Shown here: in pieces, positions 1 through 11,149 of the stretch
Position numbering within the stretch: the first letter of the stretch is position 1
Layout of the letters: every line of letters starts with the position of its first letter
DNA from: Gymnopus androsaceus JB14
Taxonomy: Eukaryota > Basidiomycota > Agaricomycetes > Agaricales > Omphalotaceae
DNA length: 64,000 nt
Assembly: GCA_009733575.1 (NCBI GenBank)
Contig: ML769437.1
Coordinates: forward strand, 186,001 to 250,000
Reading direction: 5' to 3'
The notes under the pieces: generated by a model
What the model saw: only the letters and a program-made list of their open reading frames with translations
Told to the model about the DNA's origin: nothing
The model's database searches: none
Translations under genes and position numbers: made by a program

Positions 1-620
1 AAATGATATTAAATTTTCTCTGGGATTAACAAGGGATTACTGTACTACTCTACGTGGTGCAAGATATTCTAAAGACATTTAGCCTCGGTCACTGGCCTCG
101 TTTAAATTTATTACGTCCTTCAGGCTGAGATGGATCAGGTCTCACAACGTTCAGCCCCTTCACACCCCTCAATCCCATCATCCCAACAGTCTTGGGCAAC
201 AACGGTGGGAGTAAAGTGTCCTTCCAGCCCAGCACCTCTCTCACGTAGTTCGTTGCCTCCTCTACCAACTCCTCCGAGCTCCATTTTCGTCGTCTTCCCC
301 TGGCCTTTATAGTATCCCAACCACGCAGCGTACGCGCTCCCTCCCATTTCGGGGCTGCTGTGGGCTAGAACGTTGTTGATGTGCTGGGTGTAGGTCTGAG
401 TGTATGTCTAAAGTTCTTTGGCTTCGTGCGAACTGGGGGCGGAGATGTAGGGAACGATGGTAGTGGTTTTTTGCATATCATGGCTTGTGACAAAGGGCTG
501 TTCTCTGGGATCGAGGACAATAATACCTTGGCCTCCAGCCCCAGCGTGCGCAGTACGTCCGAGCCGATGCACGTATTGATCAGCAGAAGCGGGAATTCCA
601 ACCTGTATGACGAGTGTATC
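1..620 (-). pseudogene. Truncated 3' duplicate of a DEAD-box helicase gene
   Basis: The sequence repeats 5092-5710 at high identity and encodes only the C-terminal end of the helicase described at 5181-7321, including the motif VI region (HRLGRTAHAG) and the C-terminal VGMMGLRG tail. Homology stops near 620, where the sequence changes to unrelated DNA, so all upstream helicase motifs are missing. An extra A in an A-run (plus-strand T-run at 284-287) shifts the frame after the GQGKTTK segment; the tail continues in another frame. I infer a non-functional relic of a segmental duplication that also carried flanking DNA. Confidence 0.8.
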
Positions 621-1264
621 AGCGATCGGAATCTTCGTCTCCTCTTGCTGCGTGGCGTGGATTAAATGATGATGTGCACTATTTACATGATAGACTGCTG
701 CATGTTGGTTTGGCTGGTGGCTCGGGGCGGCCCTCATCACGGGAGGATGTAAAGATATGGAGAACAACTGGGCAGGCCCCCAGAAGCTCCTACTGAACCT
801 TGCCCGTCCTGACGCCCTAAATGACGCTATGATTTCGGCCTAATTGACGCTATTTCGGACAAGGATTGTCACGTGAATTTTCAAAAATTGCGCGGCGAGC
901 GCCGAAAATCTCAGAAAATCCAAAAATATTGCCCAAATATACTTAAGTTATATGTATTAGAATTCCTACTTCATGCTTCTCCAGACATCTCCAGTAACAT
1001 TATCATCCAAAATTGATCCAAAAGGGCACAAAATTTCCATTCAGCACTGGTGCGCCATCTTAAATGACGCTATGGCGGACAAGGACTCAGCTTTTCGGCC
1101 CTAAATGACGCTATAATAAGACAAGGATTTTGCTGAAATCTGACCCAAAATGACGCTATTTCGGGCAAGGTTCTGCAGGAGCTTCTGGGGGCCTAACTGG
1201 GTGCAATATGTCGACGCGTCAAAGCGAACGCGAAAAACGTTCGATTGACGCTCGAACAGAACTA
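621..1264. other. Non-coding stretch, no gene recognised
   Basis: No convincing reading frame is seen. The short motif AATGACGCTAT recurs several times in both spellings (for example near 820, 1060, 1105 and 1150), often followed by TTCGG(A/G)CAAGG, so this looks like degenerate repeat-derived DNA. Confidence 0.5.
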
Positions 1265-2244
1265 GTAAGATAGAGGACAGGCAAACCCGGCCAACCCCAC
1301 GTGAGTATGTCACATGTTACATCACGCTCCTTATTTAGTAATTTTCCATGCGTAAACTCTTCTTCGCCTCTTATTAGCCCAACCAGAGTTGTTATACAAA
1401 ATCCACCTCGAACGTTTCATTTAAATACATCTCATAAGGTTATCCAATTTTACCTGTGATTTTTCAATGGAATCTGTGCGAGTTATATACAAAATACTAT
1501 CAAGATGTATGAGTATTGCTAATTACAAGTGAAGAAGTGTACACTATAACTATATACAAGCGAAGATATGATACATATATGATCATGGATACAGGATAAG
1601 TATATACAATGCAATAATAACAATAAGAATATGTACTAGGTGATGTTTTTGTCAAGCAATTCTTGCATAATTGAATCGGGAAGTATACACCGGTGACCTC
1701 TGTATTTGCGAGCAGCCCAAGCAGCTTGTCATCCATTCAGTCCTCAAGCATAAGTATCCATGAATCGGTAAGTCCATACAACAAATCGACGGATTGTAAT
1801 CAAAGGAACCTGCTCCAATGCTTCCAAGGTGTTCCGATGAAGGTCCTCCTCTCTACTGGACTCCAGATAAAAGCGATAGATCCAGTTTGAAACATGGCTC
1901 TGTACCCAATTTTTGCGCTTGCCCATCTGTAAATGCGAAGAAAAAGAAAGTAAACGATGGAAAAGCTTAAACGGAAATCTTACTTTTCGTGATTAGCGCG
2001 ATTAGCGGAAGTAGCCAGAATTGTATCTCATATTTCTCTCTCATTTTTTAGTTTAAAAGCATAGAAAAAAGCTGATCATTGAGATGAGATACGTTCTCAT
2101 TGATCGTTGGGAGCAGATTTTGTCAATAGCCCTTAGAAAGAGCACAATTTATTGAAAAGTAGCTATACTGATGAGAATTACCAAATAAAGGGCGTCACGA
2201 TCTGCCACGTGGGGTTGGCCGGGTTTGCCTGTCCTCTATCTTAC
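1265..2244. mobile_element. Inverted-repeat element, probable DNA transposon relic
   Basis: A perfect 39 bp inverted repeat bounds about 980 bp: 1265-1303 reads GTAAGATAGAGGACAGGCAA onward and 2206-2244 is its reverse complement. The similarity continues inward imperfectly for roughly 50 bp more. No target-site duplication is obvious. Inside lies a minus-strand transposase-like fragment (1744-1926), which supports the transposon reading. Confidence 0.65.
1680..1926 (-). pseudogene. Transposase-like fragment inside the inverted-repeat element
   Basis: The minus strand encodes a short peptide containing VPLITIRRF followed by YRFMD. That pattern resembles the C-terminal region of DDE-type transposases common in basidiomycete genomes (VPLxTIRR...RFMDAY). 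Only about 60 residues remain, without the catalytic triad, so it cannot be functional. The family assignment is from memory of such sequences and is tentative. Confidence 0.4.
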
Positions 2245-2722
2245 CATCTTTCGGAACAACGGAAATTGTTCCCACCATTAGCTGACGTCTGTGGAGATCT
2301 GGGAGATCTCCAGGCCAGAATCCCGTCGTTCATTAATGAAGAATACCCTAACAGGCCTAGGTACATAGCCACCCCCCGTTGAGTCCACTTTTCTCAAACC
2401 GTTTTTGCTGTACACTGGAAGCATTAGTCGATTTCCAGGTGCTCTTCAGAAGCTTATATGAAAGCACCCCTAACCATGGCTAGTGCTCCCGTCCCCGATA
2501 GGATCCCTTTAACGTCAGACAGTGAAAACTTGAATGGAGATGGTCGCTTCCTGAATATGCTTTGGTGAGCTTTAGACTAGCATACTGTTTCAACATGATT
2601 CTACCCTAGATTAACCTTCAGACTGTAATCTATACTAATTGATCTTTTTTGTTCCCGTATAAGTTGGCTTACGTAGCCCCGACCATTCCTTGTTCTCCCC
2701 CACACCAGCTGGGAACATTGCG
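2245..2722. other. Upstream region of DUF6534 copy 1
   Basis: Non-coding. It contains stretches similar to the region upstream of the other DUF6534 copies, such as the AAAGCACCCC segment near 2462 (compare 13430, 26300 and 30940), marking it as part of the tandem unit. No promoter element can be assigned with confidence. Confidence 0.45.
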
Positions 2723-4457
2723 ATGTCGGGCCTTTCTGCAGCAGAGATTAATGTTTCTCTTGGAGGAATCGTGAGTCTTGATTCTCTTCGAAGTGATTCT
2801 TGGAAGCTAACACTCCACAGGTCATCAGCAACTACCTTTCGGTTTGTGCAAGTCTCTAGTCTCACATAAATTAAGCTCAACTGTACTGTGATAACCAGTA
2901 CTTGACGATGGGTATCGTGATTTCTGCCGGTGAGCGCTTGAACGTACTGATTCTGATATGTATTCGCGGTACTTACATGAAGTTACTACCTTTCCCTAGC
3001 ATGGACCTACTGCTCAAAGTTCCCCAACGATACATGGTGGTTCAAAGCTCCCGTTATTGTCTGTGTCACCATATGCATTGCTGACACTATTGCAACTGGT
3101 CGGCGTCGTCATTCTACTAATCCGAGCTTCTAGCCTACTGATACTTTCGCACTGGTAGGCATGTGGTCTTATGACTGGACTGTCGCAAATTACGCGAGTG
3201 AGTTTGAGGAGCCATTCTATCAGCGGTAGCTTACTAACCCGCCTTGCTCTTCGGATCCCTCCGCATTCTCGTTCACCCATTGGGCGATTTCCGCTGAAAC
3301 ATTCTTCATGTGAGACAGTAGCTGCAGTTGCCATTGCAATACTAATGGTTACTTGTAGTGGAACATGTGGTCTCATCGTGCAGCTTTTCTATGCGTGGCG
3401 CCTTTGGACAGTGTCAATGAGAAAGAATTGGATCTTGTCTCTGTTGATAGGATTCCTCTCCGTATTGAGCTGGTGTATGGAATTTTGTCTCTCCCTTATC
3501 TAACGCCCATATTAATGTCCTTAAATCGTCACAGGTATCCTTTGTCGGTCAATACATGTTCTTGCAACACACCACCTGATCTCGGAGCTCGACCTTGTCT
3601 TGTAAGTGCAGGACTTGCCCTCAAACAGCTTAACAGCCGCTAAATGACAGTCAGACCTGTGATGTACATATGGTCGGGGGGTTCCGTGTAAGTTGCTTTC
3701 AAATATATAAAAACTCAGGTTAAATGTTTAACAGTGCCGCGGATGTTATAATCACAGGCTCGATGATCTACTACCTTGACCTCCGTTTCCGATTCAAGAA
3801 AAACAAAGAACAAAACCAAGCCACCCCCCCACGGTATTTTTGGTCCCAAGTTTCCGTCAAGTGTCATTATTAACTTTCTTTTTCATTAGACGCTTCCGCC
3901 AAATTATTGTCCGGACAGTGGAATGCAACATTTTGTCCTGTATTGCTCAAGCCGCTATAATTGGTCTGTTCAACCATCGCAATATTGGATTGTTTTTTGG
4001 TATGTTCAGTCCAACCTCAAGTTGAATGCTACATACTTATTTAACTTTGCCTTCCTTGCTAGCCATTCCACTCATGATAGCTTGCCAAAGTTTATGCATT
4101 CTCTCTAGCTTGTTTCCTGTACATTTTTCTTTCTTTCTATCTCCTATTTCTCTTCATTTATCCTAATACCTATTTCTGCAGTGAACATTCGTAGCTCCCA
4201 CCAGAGTTACGGGACCAGTGGAGGGTTCTCTACATCCAGAACACATAATGGCAGGTTAACTACTCTCCCCACTGCTGTCTATCCCAGCACCCAGATCACA
4301 GTTGACCTGAGTTAGTTCATGTACTCGTCCCGCTGGGCTCCTCACTGAAAATTTTCATTTAGACCCAGAAGCAGCCGGCGATTGGCAGGAGCAGACAAGG
4401 GAATCGATGTCCAGTGCCAAGGAGCATGATACGCATGTTATGTTGTCGCAAGTATGA
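2723..4457 (+). pseudogene. DUF6534-family membrane protein, copy 1 (degenerate)
   Basis: First member of the array. It starts with MSGLSAAEINVSLGGI and has the same exon order as its paralogs: a start exon, NYLS, YLTMGIV, then WTYCSKFPNDTWWFKAP, WSYDWTVANYA, the LIVQLFYAWRLW segment, and the DUF6534 core (AADVIITGSMIYYLDLRF, then FRQIIVRTVECN). The family is predicted to span the membrane about seven times; its function is unknown. Two defects are visible: the acceptor before the exon starting ATCCCTCCGC has CGG where paralogs have CAG (about 3250), and the segment equivalent to MTLAKVYTFSLLV has shifted frame (about 4070-4110). The C-terminal exon ending near 4457 remains open. It is probably decaying. 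Confidence 0.7.
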
Positions 4458-5091
4458 GGAAGCATTACTTCAGAACTCGAGAATTGGAAGCATCGGGCCG
4501 AATAGAGATCTGCGGAAGCCAGAAAACAAGCCCAGGTGGTCAATTACCTCCGTAGACCTCTTGAACAAGAAATTGCAGCACGAATTACAGAATTTACTAA
4601 ATCAGAATCCGCGGCAAAAAAAAAACGGAGTATCGCATTACAGTGTGCAGAGAGGATATCGTGACGAGCATGTGTTTTGACGCAAGCGAAGGACAGTCAA
4701 TTCAAGCATCGACTCAAAAAAAACTCTGCCTAGGTGAAGAGAATCGAGATCCTGGATCTTGTTCGAAATTTTGGTTTGAAGGTCGAAGCCCTCCGGCGTG
4801 GTAGATTGTTTGAGTAGATACACTAGTAGCGATGTCAGTCAACTAGCGCTGCACTAGAGAGTTGAATATCTTCACCTGCATGCATTACCTGCTCTGGCAC
4901 ATTCAAGGGATTACGCTTCCGCAGAGCTTAGCCCGTCCCGGATAGTAGAAACGTGAACCTTGCATTCGCGACATGGAAGGCCTATCATAAATCGAAAAAA
5001 TCAGTAGCTGAACCTGCTAGCAGACACACACCTTGTTAAGATTACCGACGGTAGCAAGGCAAGTCGTAAGTAACTACGCCACTCAACGAGT
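4458..5091. other. Intergenic stretch without a recognised gene
   Basis: Only short open frames without family resemblance are present. The left edge of the helicase duplication starts again near 5092. Confidence 0.4.
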
Positions 5092-5180
5092 GAGATGATA
5101 TTAAATTTTCTCTGGGATTAACAAGGATTACTTTACTTCTCTACGTGGTGCGAGATATTCTAATGACATTGTAGCCTCGG

Positions 5181-7321
5181 TCACTGGCGTCGTTTAAATT
5201 TATTACGTCCTTCAGGCTGCTGAGATGGATCAGGTCTCACAACGTTCAGCCCCTTCACACCCCTCAACCCCATCATCCCAACAGTCTTGGGCAACAACGG
5301 TGGGGGTAAAGTGTCCTTCCAGCCCAAGACCTCTCTCGCGTAGTTCGTTGCCTCCCCTACCAACTCCTCCAGAGCTCCATTTCGTCGTCTTCCCCTGGCC
5401 TTTATAGTATCCCAACCACGCAGCGTACGCGCTTCCTGCCATTTCGGGAGTGCTGTGAGCTAAAACGTTGTTGATGTGCTGGGTGTAGGTCTGAATGTAT
5501 GTCTGAAGTTCTTTGGCTTCGTGCGAACTGGGGGCGGAGATGTAGGGAACGATGGTAGTGGTTTTTTGCATATCACGGCTTGTGACAAAGGGCTGTTCTC
5601 TGGGATCGAGGACGATAATACCTTGGCCTCCAGCCCCAGCGCGCGCAGTACGTCCGAGTCGATGCACGTATTGATCAGCAGAAGCGGGAATTCCAACCTT
5701 GTATGACGAGTGTTACACTAGGATGAGAGTAAAGTCGGTTAATTATCCTTCTAGAAAATCGAATGTGCGTACCCAGGGAAATCAACCCCGCGAGCCGCGA
5801 CGTCGCTGCTCAATAAGATAGCGCTCTTCGCCTTCCTGAATTCATCCGTGGCCTTGGTTCGCGCACCCTGGCTTTTCCTAGAGTGAAGCTCAAAGATAGT
5901 CGGCAGGAATTTTTTAATTGATGGAGCAGAGAGGAGCTCCGTGGCGAAGGAGACGTGTCGTGCAGTAGGGAAGAACACCATGACTTTGGACTGAGTTGTG
6001 GGGCCGGAGACGCCGGGAGAGAGACTCGGAGTGGAGGTTGTGACGTGTGGAAGAGCGTGTTTCAAGGAATCGAGGTGTAGAAGAGCGAGCAAGGTTGGGA
6101 TGTGTTCCTTGAACGGTGTGATAATGTATGATTGATGTACTATGAATATCGTTTGGTTAAAATCACAATTTTGCGCGAGATCAAGACATACCATGCTGAT
6201 GAGTATTCATCTCATCCTCTCTGAGAGTGGATATAAAGTTATACTCTGATCCATCATTGTATTGCTTCGCCACCTGCTTGATTTTGTTTGAAATGGTCGC
6301 GCTGAAGAACAAGTTTTGTCTCTTCGTTTTGGGAAGCATGCCAACAACACCGTCCAACTCCCTGGCGAAGCCTCCGTCAAGGAGTCTGTCAACTTCGTCT
6401 AGTACCAAAGTCTGCAAGCCACGGAATTTGGCATAGATTTCAGCTTTGCGAGGGCCAGTGAAATAATCGTGTAGTCGACCGGGAGTGGCAATAACGATTT
6501 CGTGGTCGTTTTTGAGGAGATTGTTAAGGTCAGCGACCGGATTATTTGTGCCACCGGTGACGGTAGTTATACGGAGGTCGGATTCAGGGAGAAGGGTTCT
6601 CGCTTCTTGACCAATCTATGAAATGCGTAAGGATTAAAAAGAACAATGAAACGAGGATATTCTGACTTGTTGTGCTAGTTCTCGAGTAGGTGAAAGAACC
6701 AAGATGGGTGTACCTTGGGGTCGTCTAGGACTCCGAAGAAGTTTTTCAATAGCAGGTAGAAGGAAACCGATAGTTTTTCCTAAAGACTCGAAATTTAATA
6801 TAGTTCCGCTTCGCTATGTGATTCCAGCTCACCTGTGCCAGTCTTTGCTTGGACGAGCAGATCTTTTCCAGCCAGAGCAGACTGAAATGCGAATTTGAAT
6901 TTGGTGAAAACATGAGTAGCGGGACCTGCTTTACCTCTATCGTTGCAGCTGTACAAATTCCATATGAGTATCTTTACTAGGAAAAAAAAAGTTACATTGA
7001 AGACGTACCTTGAACTTCAGTCATAAACCTGATATTCGTTTAGCCAAAAAAATTCGACAAGGCTAAAAACTCCGCCCTGGCTCACTCATGTTTGATACTT
7101 TGCCTCAGCTTCAAAGAAATGGGGAGATCTTGGAATTTTTTGTCGCTGAAATGACTACGGTCACCGGTAGGACTAGCAGCCCTTGACACGGGCGTCGTTG
7201 CTCCGGTCATTGGAGGACTGACTACCGTGGACATTTCCTGGATTCTAGGTTTCTTGTGACGAGGAGGCATTGAAAATGTTCGAAGATAGGATAATGGCGC
7301 TGGGCGTAAGAACCGTATCAT
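5181..7321 (-). CDS. DEAD-box RNA helicase, mitochondrial Mss116-like (two frameshifts)
   Basis: An ATP-dependent RNA helicase of the DEAD-box family. Assembled over about seven exons, it starts MIRFLRPAPLSYLRTFS, a basic stretch fit for a mitochondrial presequence. It then shows motif I (AKTGTGKT), Ia (PTRELAQQ), GG and TPGR, motif II as DEVD rather than DEAD, SAT (motif III), ARGVDFPG (motif V) and HRLGRTARAG (motif VI). The tail carries VGMMGLRGVKGLNVV, which recalls fungal Mss116-type helicases acting in mitochondrial intron splicing and RNA remodelling. Two single-base insertions break the frame, near 5700 (CAAG for the CAG of copy 1) and at 5371 (TCTGGAG for TCGGAG). If real, the protein loses its C-terminus; if assembly errors, the gene is intact. 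Confidence 0.8.
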
Positions 7322-8233
7322 TAAGTAGGGATTAGATGAAGATGTAAAAGGTCAAGAGCCACGAAGAAATTGACGCGGTACGTCACAGTGTTTTATAAGC
7401 GCCCATTTCTGGAGTACCACTGCAGTCTACTATCCAACCACAACCACAACTTCCACATCCAGTAGCCCCAGCACGAACGAACGAAATGCGAAAATCGCGT
7501 ACATACGCACCACGCTTGCAAGCTTTTGCGCGATAAAAACGAAAAAGGCCAGAGTGGTATCAATAGCAAGCATTTAATTGAACAAATCTCAACTGAACTC
7601 GTTACTATGGTAGTGAAGATGAAGAGATGGATGACGACGACAAAGACGAGGATGAGGATGAGCAGGAGATGAATGATTCCATGCCTCCCTCTCCCAAATT
7701 CACATCAAATCAACAGCGGACCTATACCGTTCTAACACATTCAATTTGCAGGCTTATGCTTTAATTTGTTGTCTAATGTTAGGCTATCCCGATCCTTAAG
7801 TCGAGTTCCACTTTCTTGTATAAATCGGGTTCAATTAATTACCTCGTCGATCTTGGACTACATAATATCAAGATGCCTACATGCCGACGCTGTCGCGGAC
7901 TCCTCCATGGACATCGAGACTACATTAGTAGTACAGCTTCCACCATCCGATGTCGAAACTGAGTTGACCAGCCCTGATAATTGACACATAGGATAACACT
8001 TTGCCTATAAAGTCACATCTCCGTGGCTCTTTGATCAAGATCCCAGACAGCGAAAATGGAGAATCCGGCGATGCTGCGAGAATCTACTGTAATCAACTAG
8101 CTTGTCGTCTCTTGCCGTGACTGAATATGCTTTGGTGAGTATACATATGTAGATTCTAACTCCAGATCCCTCCTGCACTCATTTCTATCCTATCCACGAT
8201 CCTGACGAGGTCGTCGCACTCACCCAGACTACG
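7322..8233. other. Upstream region shared by helicase and DUF6534 copy 2
   Basis: The helicase starts on the minus strand at 7321 and DUF6534 copy 2 on the plus strand at 8234, so this is a divergent promoter region. It contains an acidic-coding fragment near 7616-7690 (runs of GAT/GAC/GAG codons) with counterparts at 30310-30420, and the GAAAATCGCGTA segment near 7490 that recurs near 30040. These are remnants of the array unit. Confidence 0.45.
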
Positions 8234-9979
8234 ATGTCGGGCCTTTCTGCAGCAGAGCAGGCAGAAATTAATCTTATACTTGGGGGAACTGTGAGTCTCG
8301 ACTTTCTCTGAAGTGAATCTAGGAGCTTAACACTCCACAGGTTGTTGGCAACTACTTTTCAGTTCGTGGAGTCTCTAATCTTGCGTGAATTGACCTCAAG
8401 TGCTTTGATTAAAGTACTTGACTATGGGTATTGTGCTTTCTGCCGGTGAGTGCTTGAACATACTGATCTGATATTCGCAGTACTTACGTGAAGCCTTTCA
8501 CTAGCATGGACCTATTTCTCAAAGTTCCCCAATGACTAATTGGTGGTTCAAAGCCCTAGTTATTTTGTGTGTTAGCACATGCATTGGTGACACGATTGCA
8601 ACTGGTGGGCGTCGTCGTCGTACTAATCTGAGGTTCGAGCCTAATTACCTACTGATGTACTCGCAGGTATCTGGACTTATGACCTGGCCGTCACAAATCA
8701 TGCGAGTGAGTCTGAGAAGCCATTCTATCAGTGGTAGTTTACTAATCCATCTTGCTCCTTAGATCCCTCCACATTGACGTTCATCAAATGGCCAATGATC
8801 GCTGAACCTGTTCTCTTGTGAGATAGCGGCTGCACCTGCGATTGTAATGCTGATGCTAATGGTTCACCTGCAGGTCAACGTGTGGTATCACTGTGCAGCT
8901 CTTCTATGCGTGGCGCATTTGGATAATATCATTGAGAAAAAATCAGATTTTGCCTGTAGTGATAGGATGCTTCTCCATATTGGGCTGGTGTATGAAACCT
9001 TGCCTATCTTCATCTAACAAACACGTAAATACTCAGGAATCTTCACAGGTGCCATTTACTGGCAAGTGCACACTCTAGCAACACACAACCTTCTCTCGAA
9101 GCTCGACATTCTCCTGTAAGGACTTGCTCTCATTTGTAATAAAATAGCTTGACCACTAACTGATCATCAGACCTAGCTACATAGCATTTGGGTGTTCCTT
9201 GTAAGTTCTCTATTCTTATCAAAACGACAAGTACTGAGCTAAATGTTAAACAGAGCCGCCGATGCTTTAATCACAGGCTCTATGATCTACTACCTTAACC
9301 TCCGTTTCCGAATGAGACCTGAATTCCCGTCGGGCGTTTCTTCTAACAGGTTTCCCCATAGAAGCTTCCGTAAACTCATCGTCCGGACAGTTGAATGCAA
9401 CCTTCTCTCGCTTCTTGCTCAAGCCATCGCTGTCGGTCTGTTCGCTCGTGCTAGCGTCACCGGATCTTATTCCGGTACGTCGATTCCAACCTCAAGTTAA
9501 ATATTACTTGCCTAACCTGACCTTGCCTTGCCTAGAAATTACGGGCATGACACTCGCCAAAGTTTATACATTCTCTTTACTTGTTTCTTGTACGTTTTCC
9601 CTTCTGTTTCTTCCCTTATTTCTCTCTCCCCAGTGTGAGTTTCCTCTTCTTACTAAATTCCTACTCCTACAGTGAACTGTCGTCACCCTAACAACAACTA
9701 TGGGACCAGCGGAAGAGGGTTCTCTTCATCCAGAGGAGGAGGCTTCAACTCAACTGCTATCAGCAATCGCCATGGTAGCATTACATTTCCAAGTACCCAG
9801 ATTGACATCCAGTTAGTCTGCGTCCTCATCCCACCGGGTACCCGAGTCCTCACCAAATATTTCTGTTTAGACGAGAAACAGCCAGTAATTGGAAGGTGCA
9901 GTCAAACGGACCTGCTTTCAATGCCGATGAACTCAGTGAACTCGACGCCGATGCTGTGGTCTCGCCAGTCACAGGGTGA
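8234..9979 (+). CDS. DUF6534-family membrane protein, copy 2 (one frameshift)
   Basis: Multi-exon gene with the array architecture: MSGLSAAEQAEINLILGGT, VVGNYFS, YLTMGIVLSA, the TM-rich central exons (GITVQLFYAWRIWIISLRKN) and the DUF6534 core ADALITGSMIYYLNLRFRM followed by FRKLIVRTVECNLLSLLAQ. A Gly/Ser-rich tail (GTSGRGFSSSRGGGFN) is followed by a last exon after the intron at about 9811-9871 and ends SPVTG at a TGA (9977-9979). Where paralogs read FPNDTWW, this copy has an extra base (AATGACTAATTGGTGG, about 8533) that gives an in-frame stop. The rest is conserved, so a sequencing error or a very recent mutation is likely. Molecular function is unknown. Confidence 0.75.
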
Positions 9980-11140
9980 TAAGGCACTACTAGGCGGTAT
10001 AACTTGCAACTTGGAATGTGTACTAGTCAAAACTTTGCATTGAAACTCCCGACGTTCTCTTGCTTTCTATCCCACTCCATACTATCTTCCATCAATCGTT
10101 TTTGCTATCAGATTGATTTGCTTACTGGAAGAGGAAGCTATATCGACGAAGTGTCCACTGGAGGCGCACCACTTCCGTGTTGATGGAAGCATACTATCAT
10201 TTTGGTCTGGTGGAGAGCTGTGTTTCGTTCTTGACATCCGTTGCTTCACTTATTGTCACACTACACTTTGACCTATTTTGTTTGCATCTGATAATTTGCA
10301 ACTGTTGCCTCTTTAAAAGCCGTTTACTTGTTACTTTACTCACTTTGATACAGTATGAATGAGGTACCTGCATACTTCGTACGAATGTCCAATTGGATGT
10401 CTTTATTATCACTCCCATCACGTTGCAAAATCCCTGCGCGCCTTATGCTCAACGTTCCAAAGTGATGAAACAAAACAGTACCTTTGGACCTTTTCCTCGA
10501 TTCATTTTAGCACAGAACTTGATCTATCTACATTCTTTCGACGAATTTTATATTCCACGGGAGCCTGAGAATTCAACTGAGTCTGTTCGCAATCGAATTC
10601 TAAGGCCTTGGACTTGGAGATATCGAAACTCGGATTCACTCATCGTGCACTAAAACTGGACTTGAAAGAAGAGTGAACGAGAAAGCGGCGAGACTCAAAC
10701 CTCAACAGTGCGATAAGATTAGCTTAGTGACCAAGCCCTCTAAATAATAGATCTACAGTACGCGAAAGATCAAAGATCAAGTTTGCTCAGGGCAATAATA
10801 AACCTCGCTAGACGACGGAAACACCAATAAGTTACAAAGACAATCGCGAGATAAAGGCTGCTATTTAGGGGGAAGGTAGTAGCTGAGAATGAAGCTGGAC
10901 GCAAGAATCGGAAATCAGATAGATAGATAAATGAAGATGAATTGAGCGCTAGTAAAGAGCCAGCGCTTAATAAATCACGCCCATTACCTGGCCTAGTACG
11001 GTCATCTCGACTTGGATATCAAGCTCAACCGAACTCAGCCAGTAGGTCTAACGCAATTTAACGAATCGAAAGCGAAAAGAGCGGTGCGTTATGACACCTC
11101 CATATTACAAATCGAAAGAGGGATGGAGATGCATTAACCT
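9980..11140. other. Array spacer downstream of DUF6534 copy 2
   Basis: It holds the spacer that also follows copies 3 and 4, including the conserved segment at about 10430-10660. Open frames there are not obviously coding. The rest to 11140 shows nothing recognisable. Confidence 0.5.
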
Positions 11141-11149
11141 CCAACTCAA

